A DNA stretch of 64,000 nucleotides. Source: Deinandra increscens subsp. villosa. Its lineage: Eukaryota; Streptophyta; Magnoliopsida; Asterales; Asteraceae. This document shows, piece by piece, positions 20,913 through 34,033 of the stretch (its first letter is position 1; each line of letters begins with the position of its first letter). The notes beneath the pieces were generated by a model. The model ran no database searches, was not told where the DNA came from, and saw only the letters and a program-made list of their open reading frames with translations. The stretch spans positions 30,242,454 through 30,306,453 of the forward strand of contig JBCNJP010000012.1 of assembly GCA_039602395.1 (NCBI GenBank), written 5' to 3'. Both the position numbers and the translations under genes were made by a program.

Positions 20913-23451
20913 TGTGACATCCGAGAATTTCAAGGTTTACTTCCGTTAGACAATCTCCGTTAGTTACGTTATAAGTGTTAACTTAGTAACTAATGCTTAA
21001 CTAGGCCGAATACGTCCACGACCTTTGGTTGATCACCAAACCCGCCCATATGTGTTATGTGTTCATTTACTTATAGTTATTATGTGCAATGTGATTTAAA
21101 TACATGATTTAGCATTGTGAATAGCATGAAAACCCATGAACTGTACTTATCTTGCTTAAAATGTAAACTGGTCACTTTTGGGTTTCCAGCGAAACTACCG
21201 GGCGAAACTATAGTGTCGCCCGGCTAGTCTACCCTCTGACTACCAGAGCCAGTTTCGCTTGGCCAGCGAAACTGCCAGCGAAACTAGCCTCTGATATATA
21301 ATATCTTAATAAACCCTAGTTTCACCATTTGCCTCCTTTACACAAAAACACACACACACTCCATCTTTCTCCTGGAAATCTGGTCAGTCGAGATTCACAC
21401 CGAGCCATCGAGATCTCAGCCCCGAACCATCATCCATCAAGCTTGGAGATCGAACCGTGAGTCCCAAAACCACCATTTTTTATGTTTTCTTAAAAAGCAT
21501 GCTTAGATCTTTATAGAATCACTTGATCTTCTGATATGTTGTTTAGGAATGATAGATCTACAATAAAGTTAGTAACTTTACGTGTGAAATCCATCCATGA
21601 TGAAGATTTATGCTAGATTAGGTCAATTTAGGTTAAAATGTGTTTTTGGTGATTTGATGATGAAAATGCATGTTTAAGGTGTTAAAGCTTACTGATTTAT
21701 GTTGGTAAATGATTATGTATGCTAGATAATGAATTACATGTGATATGGAAGCTGTTAGATTGATTTTTAGGCTGATTTATGTGTTTTTCGCGACCAGCGA
21801 CACTGTGTGTTCTCTGGGCGAAACTGTCCAGCGAAATTATGTATATATTCATCTAGCGATACTGCCTAGCGAAACTATAATGTCGCCCACTAAGTCGACC
21901 TGTCCGGACGAAACTACCGAGCGAAATACCCTGAACGAAAGTTCAAACCAGTTTCGAGCAAATCTAAGCTGGCGAAACTGTGTCAACAGTTTCGAGCGAA
22001 ACTAGCTTAGCGAAACTGTGTCATCGGGTATTCCCTAGCGAAAGTGCTGCCCGTGCACATAGCGAAACTGTGCAGCGACACTAGGCTAGCGAAACTGTGA
22101 CCTGACCAAAATCCAAACTTGTGCAATTTACTTGAATGCTATGCCATGACTTACATGATTTTGCTATGATGATACATGCTTTGATTTCTGATGTATGTGA
22201 ACCCTTGTTTATGATCAACCATCGGTGTCGTGTGTCGTTATGTCGTGTCATAGTTCCAACGTGCTATGTTATGGGCCATAGTGACGTCAAGATTAGACAC
22301 AAAACTAATACTAAAGACCTAAACGTGTTCATAGGTCTCCATTAAGCAATACTTGGATTAAATATCAGTGTACCTGAGCAACCTAAGGTGAGTTTCACAA
22401 ACCCTTTAATTGTGAGCCCGTTTGGGACACAACGAATGAACTTAACGAAAAACAACGCTGACGTTTTGAGGTATTACAATTGGGATACCTGTTATGGAAG
22501 TTGGAGTGTTGTATGGGAACACTTGCAACTGTCCATCCTTGGGGTTTCTATTGAAACCCGGAAACGACCATTTGACACTTAAACTCTTTTTGGGAATTTC
22601 AAATGAAATCCAGGATAAACTGTTTTAATATGACTAGTGTAGGTTAAAGTCTAAACCAAATGATATCACATGATTTCTAAGGATGCCTTAAAACTTAAAA
22701 AGTCCTCAACCTAGTACTGTTGATCTGAGAAGCGAGGGGATGTTGGGTAGATCTACTGAGGGTTTGACAAACCCTGCTCCGCGGTACACAAATGTGTAAC
22801 CAGCCGGTTGGAGGCCGAACGGAGTTCTATGTCAGCCTATGTTTAGTTGTGGGCCTCCCAAATGGGACACAACTGGAGGCACCAACCATCGGCTATTGCC
22901 GAACTCTGTTACGTCAGCTTTCAGCCCTAGTACGACTCCTTAGTGCATGGAAACCGGATTAGCTACCCGCGATATCGGTTGACCACTTTAATCCTTTACT
23001 TAACTAGTGCATATTCGAAAATTCAACTCTTGGCAATTGCCTTGCAAAACTATTACTTATGTATATGTTGATACATACGATTATGAGACCGGGCCAATGC
23101 ATGTCATGCCCACCGTGAACTCACCAGCCGTTAGGTTGACACTTGTGTGGTTTTCACTTTTGCAGATCGCTGAGGAGTATCCGCCGAAGGTTGGCATGGC
23201 ACTTGAAGATCTCTTATTTTAAAACTCTAACCTGGGAACTTAATAACAATTCATGTTTTGTAATTTAAGCACGTGGTTAGTGCTAAGACACTTATGTTTA
23301 TTTTCCGCTGCGTACTGTTAAACTGTTTTGATTATTAATGTTTGGACTTTACTCTGATTTGTTTAGTATTTGTAACTAATGGTTGTGGTCCTGGTTTGCT
23401 CGCACCCCTTAACAGTATAAACTCCGTTAGTGGTTAATTGGGGGTGTGACA
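20913..23451 (+). repeat. 5' LTR of the gypsy element
   Basis: It begins TGTGACATCCGAG and ends GGGGTGTGACA. Between about 21185 and 22110 the motif GCGAAACT recurs about eleven times. It contains no gene. Confidence 0.95.
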
Positions 23452-23454
23452 GAT

Positions 23455-23466
23455 TGGTATCAGAGC
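23455..23466 (+). other. Primer binding site (tRNA-iMet) of the gypsy element
   Basis: TGGTATCAGAGC, three bases after the LTR. Confidence 0.95.
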
Positions 23467-23997
23467 CATAAGTTGCAGAGAACTGGAATCATTTTTGAAA
23501 ACAATTTGGAAACTGCAACTTGAAACCTTAGTTACAAACGAACAAACAAAATTCCCAAAACAAAATTTTTACGTGCCAACCTGGGATACTCGCTCTGCTG
23601 TGTAAGTAAATACTCCATATGTAGATATATATATTTAAATATATATAGAGACCGTGTCTAGGTAGTCTAACGGAAAAACCTTAAGAAAATTTTCACACAC
23701 GAATACGAAATGCGAACGCCAATGCGCACACTATTCCGGGGAAAGCGACAACGAAACGATGCTACACGCTACGTCCTGATTTCTACTACGATGACTACGC
23801 CGACGGTGACTTTTATGGGGAAGCCGACTTTCGACGATAGTACTTACGACTTACGGCATTCTTCGACGACGCCTCAATTTTGCACGAAAATTTTTGGACT
23901 AATAGTGGGATAACGGAAAATGGTTAAAATACATATTATGGGATATGTATGGAACATAATTGTGACTGAACACTGGCTACTTTAACTGTCCAGCAAA

Positions 23998-26900
23998 ATG
24001 TCTGGAAGAGGACACGGAAGAAGCAACATCAACATGACGCCTGCACAGCTGCAAGCAATGATTAATGAACACGTGCAAGCCGCGGTGGCAGCCGTCCAAG
24101 CTGCATACGCCGCACAGGGCAATTATTATGCCGGTTAAGGCACAAATCGATTATAATTGACTTGTTTAAACTTAAAACCCGAACTATTATTGCATCAGGA
24201 AACCACCACCACTGCACATTCAAGTCCTTCATGGACTGCAAGCCGATGACGTTTTCCGGCGAAGAAGGAGCTGTAGGACTCCTCAGGTGGATTGAGAAGT
24301 CTGAGAAGGTCTTCTCTATGTGCAACTGCCCTGCTGGAGACAAAGTGAAGTATGCGACTGGTACCTTTGAGGGAGCTGCTCTCTCCTGGTGGAATGCTGA
24401 GATTCAGATGATTGGGTTAGATGCGGCCAACGGCATGGAATGGGGAGCGTTTAAGGAGTTGGTTATGGAGGAGTACTGCCCTCGAGATCAAGTCAAGAAA
24501 CTGGAAGGAGAGTTTTTGAACTCCAAGATGTCTGGGTCAGATATTGAAGAGTATACTGCTCGTTACCACGAGTACGAGGTACTGTGCCCCTCGATGGTTG
24601 ATGCTGAATTTAAGCGCATTGAGCGTTATCTGGAGGGTCTCGCGCCCCAAATCAAGAGCCTGGTGACAGCCAGCAATCTAACAACTGTGCAACAAGCCAT
24701 CCGTCTGGCTCACAAGTTAACCGATCAGGAGATCGAAAGGGGTACCCTACCCGCAAAAGCCACTGAGAAGACTGCCTTGAGTGGCAAGCGTAAGGCTGAA
24801 GAAGAAGCTCCAGCTACATCTGTGAACAATCAATCTGTTGGAAATCAATCTGGGAGATCCTCTAACTCCCAATATCAGAACAAGCGACCAGACAACACAA
24901 GGTCCAATTTCAACAACAGTGGGGGTAACAATCGCCAAGGTGGGAATGGAAACTACAAGGGTAAAGCTCCGTTCTGTAACAAGTGCGGAAAACACCACAA
25001 CGGTATGTGTAACAAAGGTTTGGAATGTCGAAGATGTGGGAAACCGGGGCATGAAGCCAACAACTGCTGGACCAACTTGCAGAAGTTGAACAACGGCGGT
25101 CAGAACCAAGGAGGAAATAACAACAGGGGAAACGGAAACAACCGTAACGGGCAAGGAAACAATCAGAACAACAACAATGGTGGAGCCCGTGACTGTTATG
25201 AATGTGGTGCTCAAGGCCACATGAAGAAAGATTGCCCGCAATTGCGCAGGCAGGGTAATGGTAACAATGGCAACGGTGGGAACCCGGGCAACGGGAATGG
25301 TAACGGTGGGAATGGTAATGGTGGAAACGGTAATGGTGGGAATGGTAGAGGCCGTGCCTTCGTCATGGGTCAGGGAGAAGCTCGCAACGACGCCAACGTG
25401 ATTAATGGTAAATTTATATTGAATGGTTTCTTTGCTACTGTGTTATTTGATTCTGGTGCTGAAAGAAGTTTTATTTCCACTAAGTTTGCTAGACTAATAA
25501 ATGCTAAACCGATTGCCTTAGATGCTACGTATGTGGTAGAACTAGCGAATGGTAAACTTCATGATACGACGCAGATAGTTAAGGACTGTAAGTTAGAACT
25601 AGCTGGCCATACATTAGGAATCGATCTTATGCCTTTCCCGATTGGTAGTTTTGACGTGATTGTAGGAATGGATTGGTTATCTGAAAACCGAGCTGAAATC
25701 TTATGTAAAGAAAAAGTGGTTCGTATTCCACTCGAAGAAGATGAAGTGTTAACGGTTCAAGGTGAAAAAGGTGGAGCAGTCACTGGTATTATCTCATTTC
25801 TCAAAGCTCAAAAGTGCCTTCGTAAAGGTCACTTCGCGATTCTTGCAAACGTCACCGATTCGACACTTCCCGAGCGCAGAATCAACGATTACCCGATAGT
25901 TCGCGACTTCCAAGATGTATTTCCTGAAGATCTGCCTGGTTTGCCTCCATTTCGTCAAGTGGAGTTTGGGATCGACTTAGCTCCTGGAGCCGCTCCGATT
26001 GCACGCGCACCTTACCGTTTGGCGGTAAGCGAACTCAACGAACTCTCCGCACAACTTCAAGAGCTACTCGGCAAAGGGTTTATTCGTCCAAGTTCGTCTC
26101 CATGGGGAGCACCGGTTTTGTTTGTTAAGAAGAAGGATGGAACGTTCCGTATGTGTATTGATTACCGAGAGCTTAACAAAGTTACTATTAAGAATCGGTA
26201 TCCACTTCCTCGAATCGATGATCTCTTCGACCAACTACAAGGTTCGAACTACTTTTCAAAGATTGATCTACGGTCTGGATATCACCAACTTCGTGTTCGA
26301 GATGAGGATGTCCCCAAGACTGCTTTCAGAACTCGGTATGGACATTATGAGTTTCTAGTTATGCCGTTTGGGCTAACTAATGCACCTGCGGTGTTTATGG
26401 ATTTGATGAATCGAGTGTGCAAGCCGTACCTCGATCAGTTTGTGATAGTCTTCATTGACTATATTTTGATTTACTCCAAGACAAAGGAAGAACACGAGAG
26501 ACATCTACGACTGATTTTGGAATTAATCCGTAAGGAACAACTTTATGCTAAGTTTTCGAAGTGCGATTTTTGGATTCGCGAAGTCCAGTTTCTTGGACAC
26601 ATTGTTAATCAGGAAGGAATTCATGTCGACCCGGCTAAAGTGGAAGCTATCAAGAATTGGTCTACTCCTAGAGCGCCGACCGAAATCCGACAATTTTTGG
26701 GACTTGCCGGATATTACCGAAGATTCATTAAGGGTTTCTCGCAATTGGCTCAACCCTTAACAACATTAACGCACAAGGGAGTGCAATATAGATGGGGTGA
26801 AAAAGAAGAACACGCGTTTCAAACTCTCAAAGATATGTTATGGTCAGCTCCGATTCTTGCGTTACCCGATGGAGTTGACGACTTTGTAGTCTACTGTGAT

Positions 26901-28742
26901 GCATCCATCCAAGGACTCGGTTGCGTGTTGATGCAACGGGACAAAGTAATTGCCTATGGGTCCAGGCAACTGAAGGACACTGAGAAGAATTATACAACGC
27001 ATGATTTGGAATTAGGAGCCGTTGTTCATGCACTCAAGATTTGGAGACATTACCTCTACGGAACAAAGTGCACAATATTTACTGACCACAAAAGCTTACA
27101 GCACATCTTTAATCAGAAGGATCTCAACATGCGACAACGACGGTGGGTCGAGCTACTGAATGATTATGACTTAGCAATTAAGTATCACCCGGGAAAAGCC
27201 AATGTTGTGGCTGATGCACTAAGTCGAAAGGAGTACGAAAAGCCTCGACGAGTACGAGCGCTGCAACTTACCATTCACACGGGATTGCCGGATCGGATCC
27301 GCGATGCCCAACAAGAAGCTTTAAAAGAGGAAAATTTCGCAGCTGAAGCACTGCGAGGGGTGGATGGTAACTCCGAAATTAGGTCCGACGGACTCAGATA
27401 CTACAATGACAGAATTTGGGTTCCTTTACATGGAAATCTCCGTGAGCTCGTGATGGACGAGGCTCACAAATCAAGATATTCGGTGCACCCTGGATCAGAT
27501 AAAATGTACCAAGACTTGAAGAGTTTGTATTGGTGGCCGAATATGAAAGCCGACATTGCTCGATATGTGGCTAAGTGTTCAACATGCTCAAGAGTTAAGA
27601 TCGAGTACCAAAAGCCTTCTGGGCTATTGCAACAACCAAAGATCCCAGAATGGAAATGGGAGGATATCTCCATGGACTTCGTAACAGGACTACCACATCG
27701 ATCGAGTCGACCGGATGCGATTTGGGTTATCATTGATCGACTAACCAAATCTGCACACTTTATTCCTATGCGGGAAAACGACAATATGGATAGGTTAACG
27801 AAGCTGTACATTGACCGAATTGTGGCACGTCATGGAGTGCCTAAGACCATCATCTCAGATCGAGATCCTCAATTTACTTCCCGACTATGGAAATCTATGC
27901 AAGAAGCACTGGGAACCAGACTGGATATGAGTACAGCTTATCACCCGCAGACCGATGGACAGACGGAACGAACTATTCAGACTTTAGAAGACATGCTCCG
28001 TGCTTGCGTTCTCGATTTTGGTAAGGACTGGGAGGCTCACCTTCCGTTGGTGGAGTTCTCCTACAACAACAGTTATCATTCAAGTATCGGTGCAGCACCT
28101 TTTGAAGCTCTTTATGGCAGAAAGTGTAGATCGCCCGTGTGTTGGGCTGAAACGGGTGAGAAAGGACTCACCGGACCGGAACTCATTCATGATACAACTG
28201 AACGGATTATTCAAATCAGAAAACGGATAGCCGCAGCACGTGACAGACAAAAGAGCTATGCCGACAAACGCCGTAAGCCTTTGAAGTTCGAGGTAGGCGA
28301 CAAGGTGCTATTGAAGGTATCTCCCTGGAAGGGAGTGATACGCTTTGGAAAGCGTGGAAAGTTGAATCCTCGCTACATCGGACCGTTTGAAATCATTGGG
28401 GAAGTAGGCCCGGTGGCCTACCGTTTACAACTCCCTGCCGAACTCGATGGAGTTCACAACGTGTTTCACGTCTCTAACCTGAAGAAATGTCTGGCTGACA
28501 ACACTGAAATAATCCCTTTGGAGGAATTGGAAATCGACGAACATCTGAGATTTATCGAGCAACCGGTAGAAATCATGGGACGCGAGGAGAAAACCCTCAA
28601 ACGTAGCAAGATTCCGATCGTCAAGGTTCGATGGAACTCAAGACGTGGACCAGAATATACTTGGGAACGAGAGGATCAGATGAAGAAGAAGTATCCTCAC
28701 TTGTTCGAGCAAACGTCCACAGAAACTCAAGGTATGATTTAA
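23998..28742 (+). pseudogene. Gypsy gag-pol polyprotein with broken gag start and mutated RT site
   Basis: The native gag start is probably ATG 23998 (MSGRGHGRS), which meets TAA at 24136-24138; the rest is open in another frame to 28742 (about 1,500 residues). Domains in order: retrotransposon Gag ([13 protein letters not shown] to about RLAHKL); zinc knuckles [14 protein letters not shown] and [14 protein letters not shown]; an Asn/Gly-rich linker with GNGNGG repeats (25240-25350); protease [11 protein letters not shown]; reverse transcriptase; RNase H (YCDAS to DALSRK); integrase zinc-binding and Asp-Asp-Glu core ([22 protein letters not shown], all three residues present); and a chromodomain-like C-terminus. 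The reverse transcriptase box reads [10 protein letters not shown] where FIDD is expected, with Tyr at codon 26460-26462 replacing a metal-binding Asp. That should kill polymerisation. Confidence 0.92.
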
Positions 28743-28878
28743 TTTTGGGGACCAAAATTCCTTTAACAGGAGGAGGATGTGGCGACCCTAAAACTTTTGC
28801 TTTCTTTCCCCAGCAACGACAGCCGAGGCTGCAAACGCTGCGACGCAAGAATAATTTTCGGGACGAAAATTCCAATTA

Positions 28879-28889
28879 CAAGGGGATGA
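28879..28889 (+). other. Polypurine tract of the gypsy element
   Basis: CAAGGGGATGA immediately precedes the 3' LTR; this is the expected plus-strand priming site. Confidence 0.8.
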
Positions 28890-31441
28890 TGTGACATCCG
28901 AGAATTTCAAGGTTTACTTCCGTTAGAAAATCTCCGTTAGTTACGTTATAAGTGTTAACTTAGTAACTAATGCTTAACTAGGCCGAATACGTCCACGACC
29001 TTTGGTTGATCACCAAACCCGCCCATATGTGTTATGTGTTCATTTACTTATAGTTATTATGTGCAATGTGATTTAAATACATGATTTAGCATTGTGAATA
29101 GCATGACAACCCATGAACTGTACTTATCTTGCTTAAAATGTAAACTGCTCACTTTTCGATTTCCAGCGAAACTACCGGGCGAAACTATAGTGTCGCCCGG
29201 CTAGTCTACCCTCTGACTACCAGAGCCAGTTTCGCTTGGCCAGCGAAACTGCTAGCGAAACTAGCCTCTGATATATAATATCTTAATAAACCCTAGTTTC
29301 ACCATTTGCCTCCTTTACACAAAAACACACACACACACTCCATCTTTCTCCTGGAAATCTGGTCAGTCGAGATTCACACCGAGCCATCGAGATCTCAGCC
29401 CCGAACCATCATCCATCAAGCTTGGAGATCGAACCGTGAGTCCCAAAACCACCATTTTTTATGTTTTCTATGTGTTTTCTTAAAAAGCATGCTTAGATCT
29501 TTATAGAATCACTTGATCTTCTGATATGTTGTTTAGGAATGATAGATCTACAATAAAGTCAGTAACTTTACGTGTGAAATCCATCCATGATGAAGATTTA
29601 TGCTAGATTAGGTCATTTTAGGTTAAAATGTGTTTTTGGTGATTTGATGATGAAAATGCATGTTTAAGGTGTTAAAGCTTACTGATTTATGTTGGTAAAT
29701 GATTATGTATGCTAGATAATGAATTACATGTGATATGGAAGCTGTTAGATTGATTTTTAGGCTGACTTATGTGTTTTTCGCGACCAGCGACACTGTGTGT
29801 TCTCTGGGCGAAACTGTCCAGCGAAATTATGTATATATTCATCTAGCGATACTGCCTAGCGAAACTATAATGTCGCCCACTAAGTCGACCTGTCCGGACG
29901 AAACTACCGAGCGAAATACCCTGAACGAAAGTTCAAACCAGTTTCGAGCAAATCTAAGCTGGCGAAACTGTGTCAACAGTTTCGACCGAAACTAGCTTAG
30001 CGAAACTGTGTCATCGGGTATTCCCTAGCGAAAGTGCTGCCCGTGCACATAGCGAAACTGTGCAGCGACACTAGGCTAGCGAAACTGTGACCTGACCAAA
30101 ATCCAAACTTGTGCAATTTACTTGAATGCTATGCCATGACTTACATGATTTTGCTATGATGATACATGCTTTGATTTCTGATGTATGTGAGCCCTTGTTT
30201 ATGATCAACCATCGGTGTCGTGTGTCGTTATGTCGTGTCATAGTTCCAACGTGCTATGTTATGGGCCATAGTGACGTCAAGATTAGACACAAAACTAATA
30301 CTTAAGACCTAAACGTGTTCATAGGTCTCCATTAAGCAATACTTGGATTAAATATCAGTGTACCTGAGCAACCTAAGGTGAGTTTCACAAACCCTTTAAT
30401 TGTGAGCCCGTTTGGGACACAACGAATGAACTTAACGAAAAACAACGCTGACGTTTTGAGGTATTACAATTGGGATACCTGTTATGGAAGTTGGAGTGTT
30501 GTATGGGAACACTTGCAACTGTCCATCCTTGGGGTTTCTATTGAAACCCGGAAACGACCATTTGACACTTAACTCTTTTTGGGAATTTCAAATGAAATCC
30601 AGGATAAACTGTTTTAATATGACTAGTGTAGGTTAAAGTCTAAACCAAATGATATCACATGATTTCTAAGGATGCCTTAAAACTTAAAAAGTCCTCAACC
30701 TAGTACTGTTGATATGAGAAGCGAGGGGATGTTGGGTAGATCTACTGAGGGTTTGACAAACCCTGCTCCGCGGTACACAAATGTGTAACTCAGCCGGTTG
30801 GAGGCCGAACGGAGTTCAATGTCAGCCTATGTTTAGTTGTGGGCCTCCCAAATGGGACACAACTGGAGGCACCAACCATCGGCTATTGCCGAACTCTGTT
30901 ACGTCAGCTTTCAGCCCTAGTACGACTCCTTAGTGCATGGAAACCGGATTAGCTACCCGCGATATCGGTTGACCACTTTAATCCTTTACTTAACTATTGC
31001 ATATTCGAAAATTCAACTCTTGGCAATTGCCTTGCAAAACTATTACTTATGTATATGTTGATACATACGATTATGAGACCGGGCCAATGCATGTCATGCC
31101 CACCGTGAACTCACCAGCCGTTAGGTTGACACTTGTGTGGTTTTCACTTTTGCAGATCGCTGAGGAGTATCCGCCGAAGGTTGGCATGGCACTTGAAGAT
31201 CTCTTATTTTAAAACTCTAACCTGGGAACTTAATAACAATTCATGTTTTGTAATTTAAGCACGTGGTTAGTGCTAAGACACTTATGTTTATTTTCCGCTG
31301 CGTACTGTTAAACTGTTTTGATTATTAATGTTTGGACTTTACTCTGATTTGTTTAGTATTTGTAACTAATGGTTGTGGTCCTGGTTTGCTCGCACCCCTT
31401 AACGGTATAAACTCCGTTAGTGGTTAATTGGGGGTGTGACA
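28890..31441 (+). repeat. 3' LTR of the gypsy element
   Basis: It has the same termini as 20913-23451 and the same GCGAAACT-rich segment at about 29165-30090. Confidence 0.95.
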
Positions 31442-32435
31442 CTTTTCGAAGCGGTTTGGGAAAGATTTATTGCTTGTTCAGGTGTATATGGATGATATCA
31501 TATTTGGGAGCACAAATGACACATTGTGTAAAGAATTTGAGCGTGTCATGCAAACGAAATTTGAAATGAGTTCAATGGGCGAGATGGGATTCTTTTTAGG
31601 TCTTCAAGTCCACCAATCGGCCAAAGGCATCTTTCTACATCAATCGAAATATGTTACTGACATTTTGGCTCGGTTTAAGATTGGTGATGTTCGGATTCCA
31701 AGCACACCGATCCAGGTTTCTGATGGTCTTGGACCAGATGAGTCTGGTGCCAAAGTGGATCCAACATTGTTTAGGGCTAAGATCGGTTCTTTAATGTATT
31801 TAACTGCTTCTCGTCCTGACATCATGTTTGCTGTGTGTTTATGTGCTAGATATCAAGCTGCTCCGAAGGTTTCTCATATGATGGCAGTGGACAGAATCTT
31901 TGCTTATTTGAAGGGTAACCAGGATCTGGGTATCTGGTATCCTAATGATAATAAGTTTGATTTCACTGCATATTCTGATTCTGATTATGGTGGATGCAAG
32001 ATAAATTTCAAATCTACAACCGCCGGGTGTCAATTTTTGGGAGAACGACTAGTGTCGTGGCAGTGCAAAAAGCAAACCTCGGTTGCAACGTCGACTGCAG
32101 AGGCTGAGTACGTGGCGGCTTCCAGTTGCTGTTCACAGGTTTTGTGGATACAACAGCAGTTGCGCGATTATGGTTTGACATTTCTAACTACTCCCATTTT
32201 TATTGATAATTCAGCTGCCATCTCTATCACGAAAAACCCCGTGCAACATTCCAAAACTAAGCACATTGATATCCGTTATCACTTTATTCGTGATTGCTAC
32301 GAAAAGAAATTGATCGATTTGCAAAAGATTCACACTGATTTTCAAAGAGCTGACTTGTTTACAAAAGCGTTTGATAAAGTTCGCTTTCAATTTTTATTGA
32401 AAATCAATGGGGTTACTCGGTTAACTGCTATTTGA
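31442..32435 (+). pseudogene. Copia pol, second part: reverse transcriptase end and RNase H
   Basis: Reading resumes immediately after the gypsy element in the frame broken at 20912. The active-site box YMDDIIFG (from about 31487) is intact, followed by the RT thumb (SLMYLTASRPDIMFAV) and RNase H (AYSDSDYGGC, STAEAEY, SKTKHIDIRYHF). It stops at 32435. This half is undamaged; inactivation lies upstream. Confidence 0.93.
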
Positions 32436-32492
32436 TCTGTTTCAGTTGATAATTTTTTTTGTTTTGTTATTTCTTTTGCTTTTCTGCTTTTT

Positions 32493-32500
32493 AGGGGGAG
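32493..32500 (+). other. Internal polypurine-like tract
   Basis: AGGGGGAG, identical to the tract before the 3' LTR (37802-37809). Further copies at 36453-36460 and 36621-36628 lie inside the extra gene. Confidence 0.6.
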
Positions 32501-32916
32501 TAATTGAAAAATACAAAAATAGTGTATTTTCTGTTTTTTTTTTAAAAAAAAAAGAAAAAGCATAAAAAATTTGAAAAAGCTAAAACATATAAAAATTGAA
32601 AAATTAAAATTGAGAAATGTTGATCCGACCTTGTGAGAAATGATGGTACATCAGCATACGTTATCTGCCATGAATAGAGTAGAAAGAAAGGCTGTAGGTA
32701 CTTGTTTGTTTTGATTGAATGTGCTGAGCAACCTGATATATGTGAGTATGATATAAAGATAATGCCTGCTTGATAATTGTGGTTACACACTGTGATGGGT
32801 ACTGTGTAAATCTGGCATAATGAGAGGAGAAAATACCAAAAACAGAATAAAGAGATGTTCTGATGTATGCTTGCTTTATTTTGAAAGATTTAAACTTGTT
32901 TGATTTTCTTTAATTT

Positions 32917-33157
32917 GTCAAACGATCGGACTTTCTCTGCGTATCGAAAGATCGACCTGATTGTTGTTCGTTTGACGTTCTGCTTTATTTTCTTGGTGTT
33001 TCGTATAATCCATCGGACTTTCTCTGCGTGTACGTGAGTACCGATCTGATTGTTGTTGGATTATACAACTTCTGCTTTATTTTATATTTCTTATTTTCCT
33101 AAACAATCGGACTTTCTCTGCGTGCCTACCGGCCGACCTGATTGTTGTTTGTTTAGG
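32917..33157 (+). repeat. Array of three hairpins, constant loop and different stems
   Basis: Unit 1 pairs GTCAAACGA (32917-32925) with TCGTTTGAC (32968-32976). Unit 2 pairs GTATAATCCA (33003-33012) with TGGATTATAC (33057-33066). Unit 3 pairs CCTAAACAA (33098-33106) with TTGTTTAGG (33149-33157). Inside every stem is ATCGGACTTTCTCTGCGT, or with a leading GATCGG, then a variable middle, then CTGATTGTTGTT. Stems share no sequence yet pair perfectly, so the fold is conserved. It lies between pol and the extra gene. Confidence 0.88.
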
Positions 33158-33888
33158 GTTCTGATTTCTTTTTGCAAGAAACATCATGAGTAAGATATCT
33201 CTATGAAAATCTGTTCTGTATAAGCAAGTTTACATTATCAGTATGAGAAATCTGCTGCAAGTAACTTGGCTTGAATAAAAGAAAATATAAAAATGAAATA
33301 AGCAGTTTGCCAGTATTCCTGATCGTGTGGGTACCATGTTATTAATGCTTGATAAATACACTTAATTTCATATCAGAAAGCTATAAATATGACTTGCTTT
33401 AGCTGAAATAAACCAAATGGTTGTATTCTCAGACAACTTGGCTTGCATGCTTAGTATTTTGAAATTGAAGTGTGTATGATGCGTTATGTCTGGTATGATT
33501 TCTGTTGATTTGCTGTTTTTGTTTTTTTTTTTAGAAAATCCAAAAAGATTTTAGGTGTGTTCTAGCATAAGTTCGAAAAATCAAAAAAAAAATTTAGTGT
33601 GTTTTGATATAAATTTGATAAAAATCAAAAAGATTTTAGTGTGTTTTGATATAAATTTGATAAAAATCAAAAAGATTTTCATTCTGGTTTATTTTTGGTC
33701 AACTGCATTCAGTGATAAAAAATTCTTGTTTAAAAATAAATCACAATCGATGCTAAATCAGCTCATCATAATTGAAATTGAAGAAATTGAATGTTTTTGA
33801 TAAAAAATGAGAAATTTGATGATCGAGGGCAAAGTGGTCTTTTTTCTGATCCGGCGGACCAGCTGATCCGCTGGCGGACCACATTAGG

Positions 33889-33895
33889 TATAAAT
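33889..33895 (+). promoter_or_regulatory. Candidate internal promoter TATA box
   Basis: TATAAAT in GGTATAAATGGG lies upstream of a C/A-rich leader (AAACCCCAAACCCTCCC near 33955-33970) and of the predicted intron before the extra gene. Inference from position and composition only. Confidence 0.4.
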
Positions 33896-34033
33896 GGGAA
33901 ATCTGGTCCGTGAGTACTCATAACTTCCGGATCACATATTTGAACACAGAAAGAAACCCCAAACCCTCCCATTCGTATTTCTTTGATTTTTCATCCGATA
34001 ACGAAGTGTTGCTCAAAATTTTTGTTGCTACAG

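Larger units (their letters stand above)
20913..31441 (+). mobile_element. Complete Ty3/gypsy element nested in copia reverse transcriptase
   Basis: It is bounded by LTRs 20913-23451 (2,539 bases) and 28890-31441 (2,552 bases), with the duplication CTTTT at 20908-20912 and 31442-31446. It has a tRNA-iMet primer site, one long gag-pol frame and a polypurine tract. The gag (EEYCPR) and the C-terminal [17 protein letters not shown] block resemble Del/Tekay-type chromoviruses; that lineage call is inference. The LTRs are nearly identical by eye (small indels such as 12 extra bases near 29465), so it is young. It carries a disabling change in the reverse transcriptase active site. Confidence 0.95.

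Noticed and set aside
23007..23222. 71-residue frame in each gypsy LTR (also 30997)
   Set aside because: Identical in both LTRs simply because the LTRs are identical; no domain and not in a coding position.
32917..33157. tRNA or snoRNA cluster
   Set aside because: No cloverleaf, A/B boxes, C/D or H/ACA motifs; only three unit hairpins.
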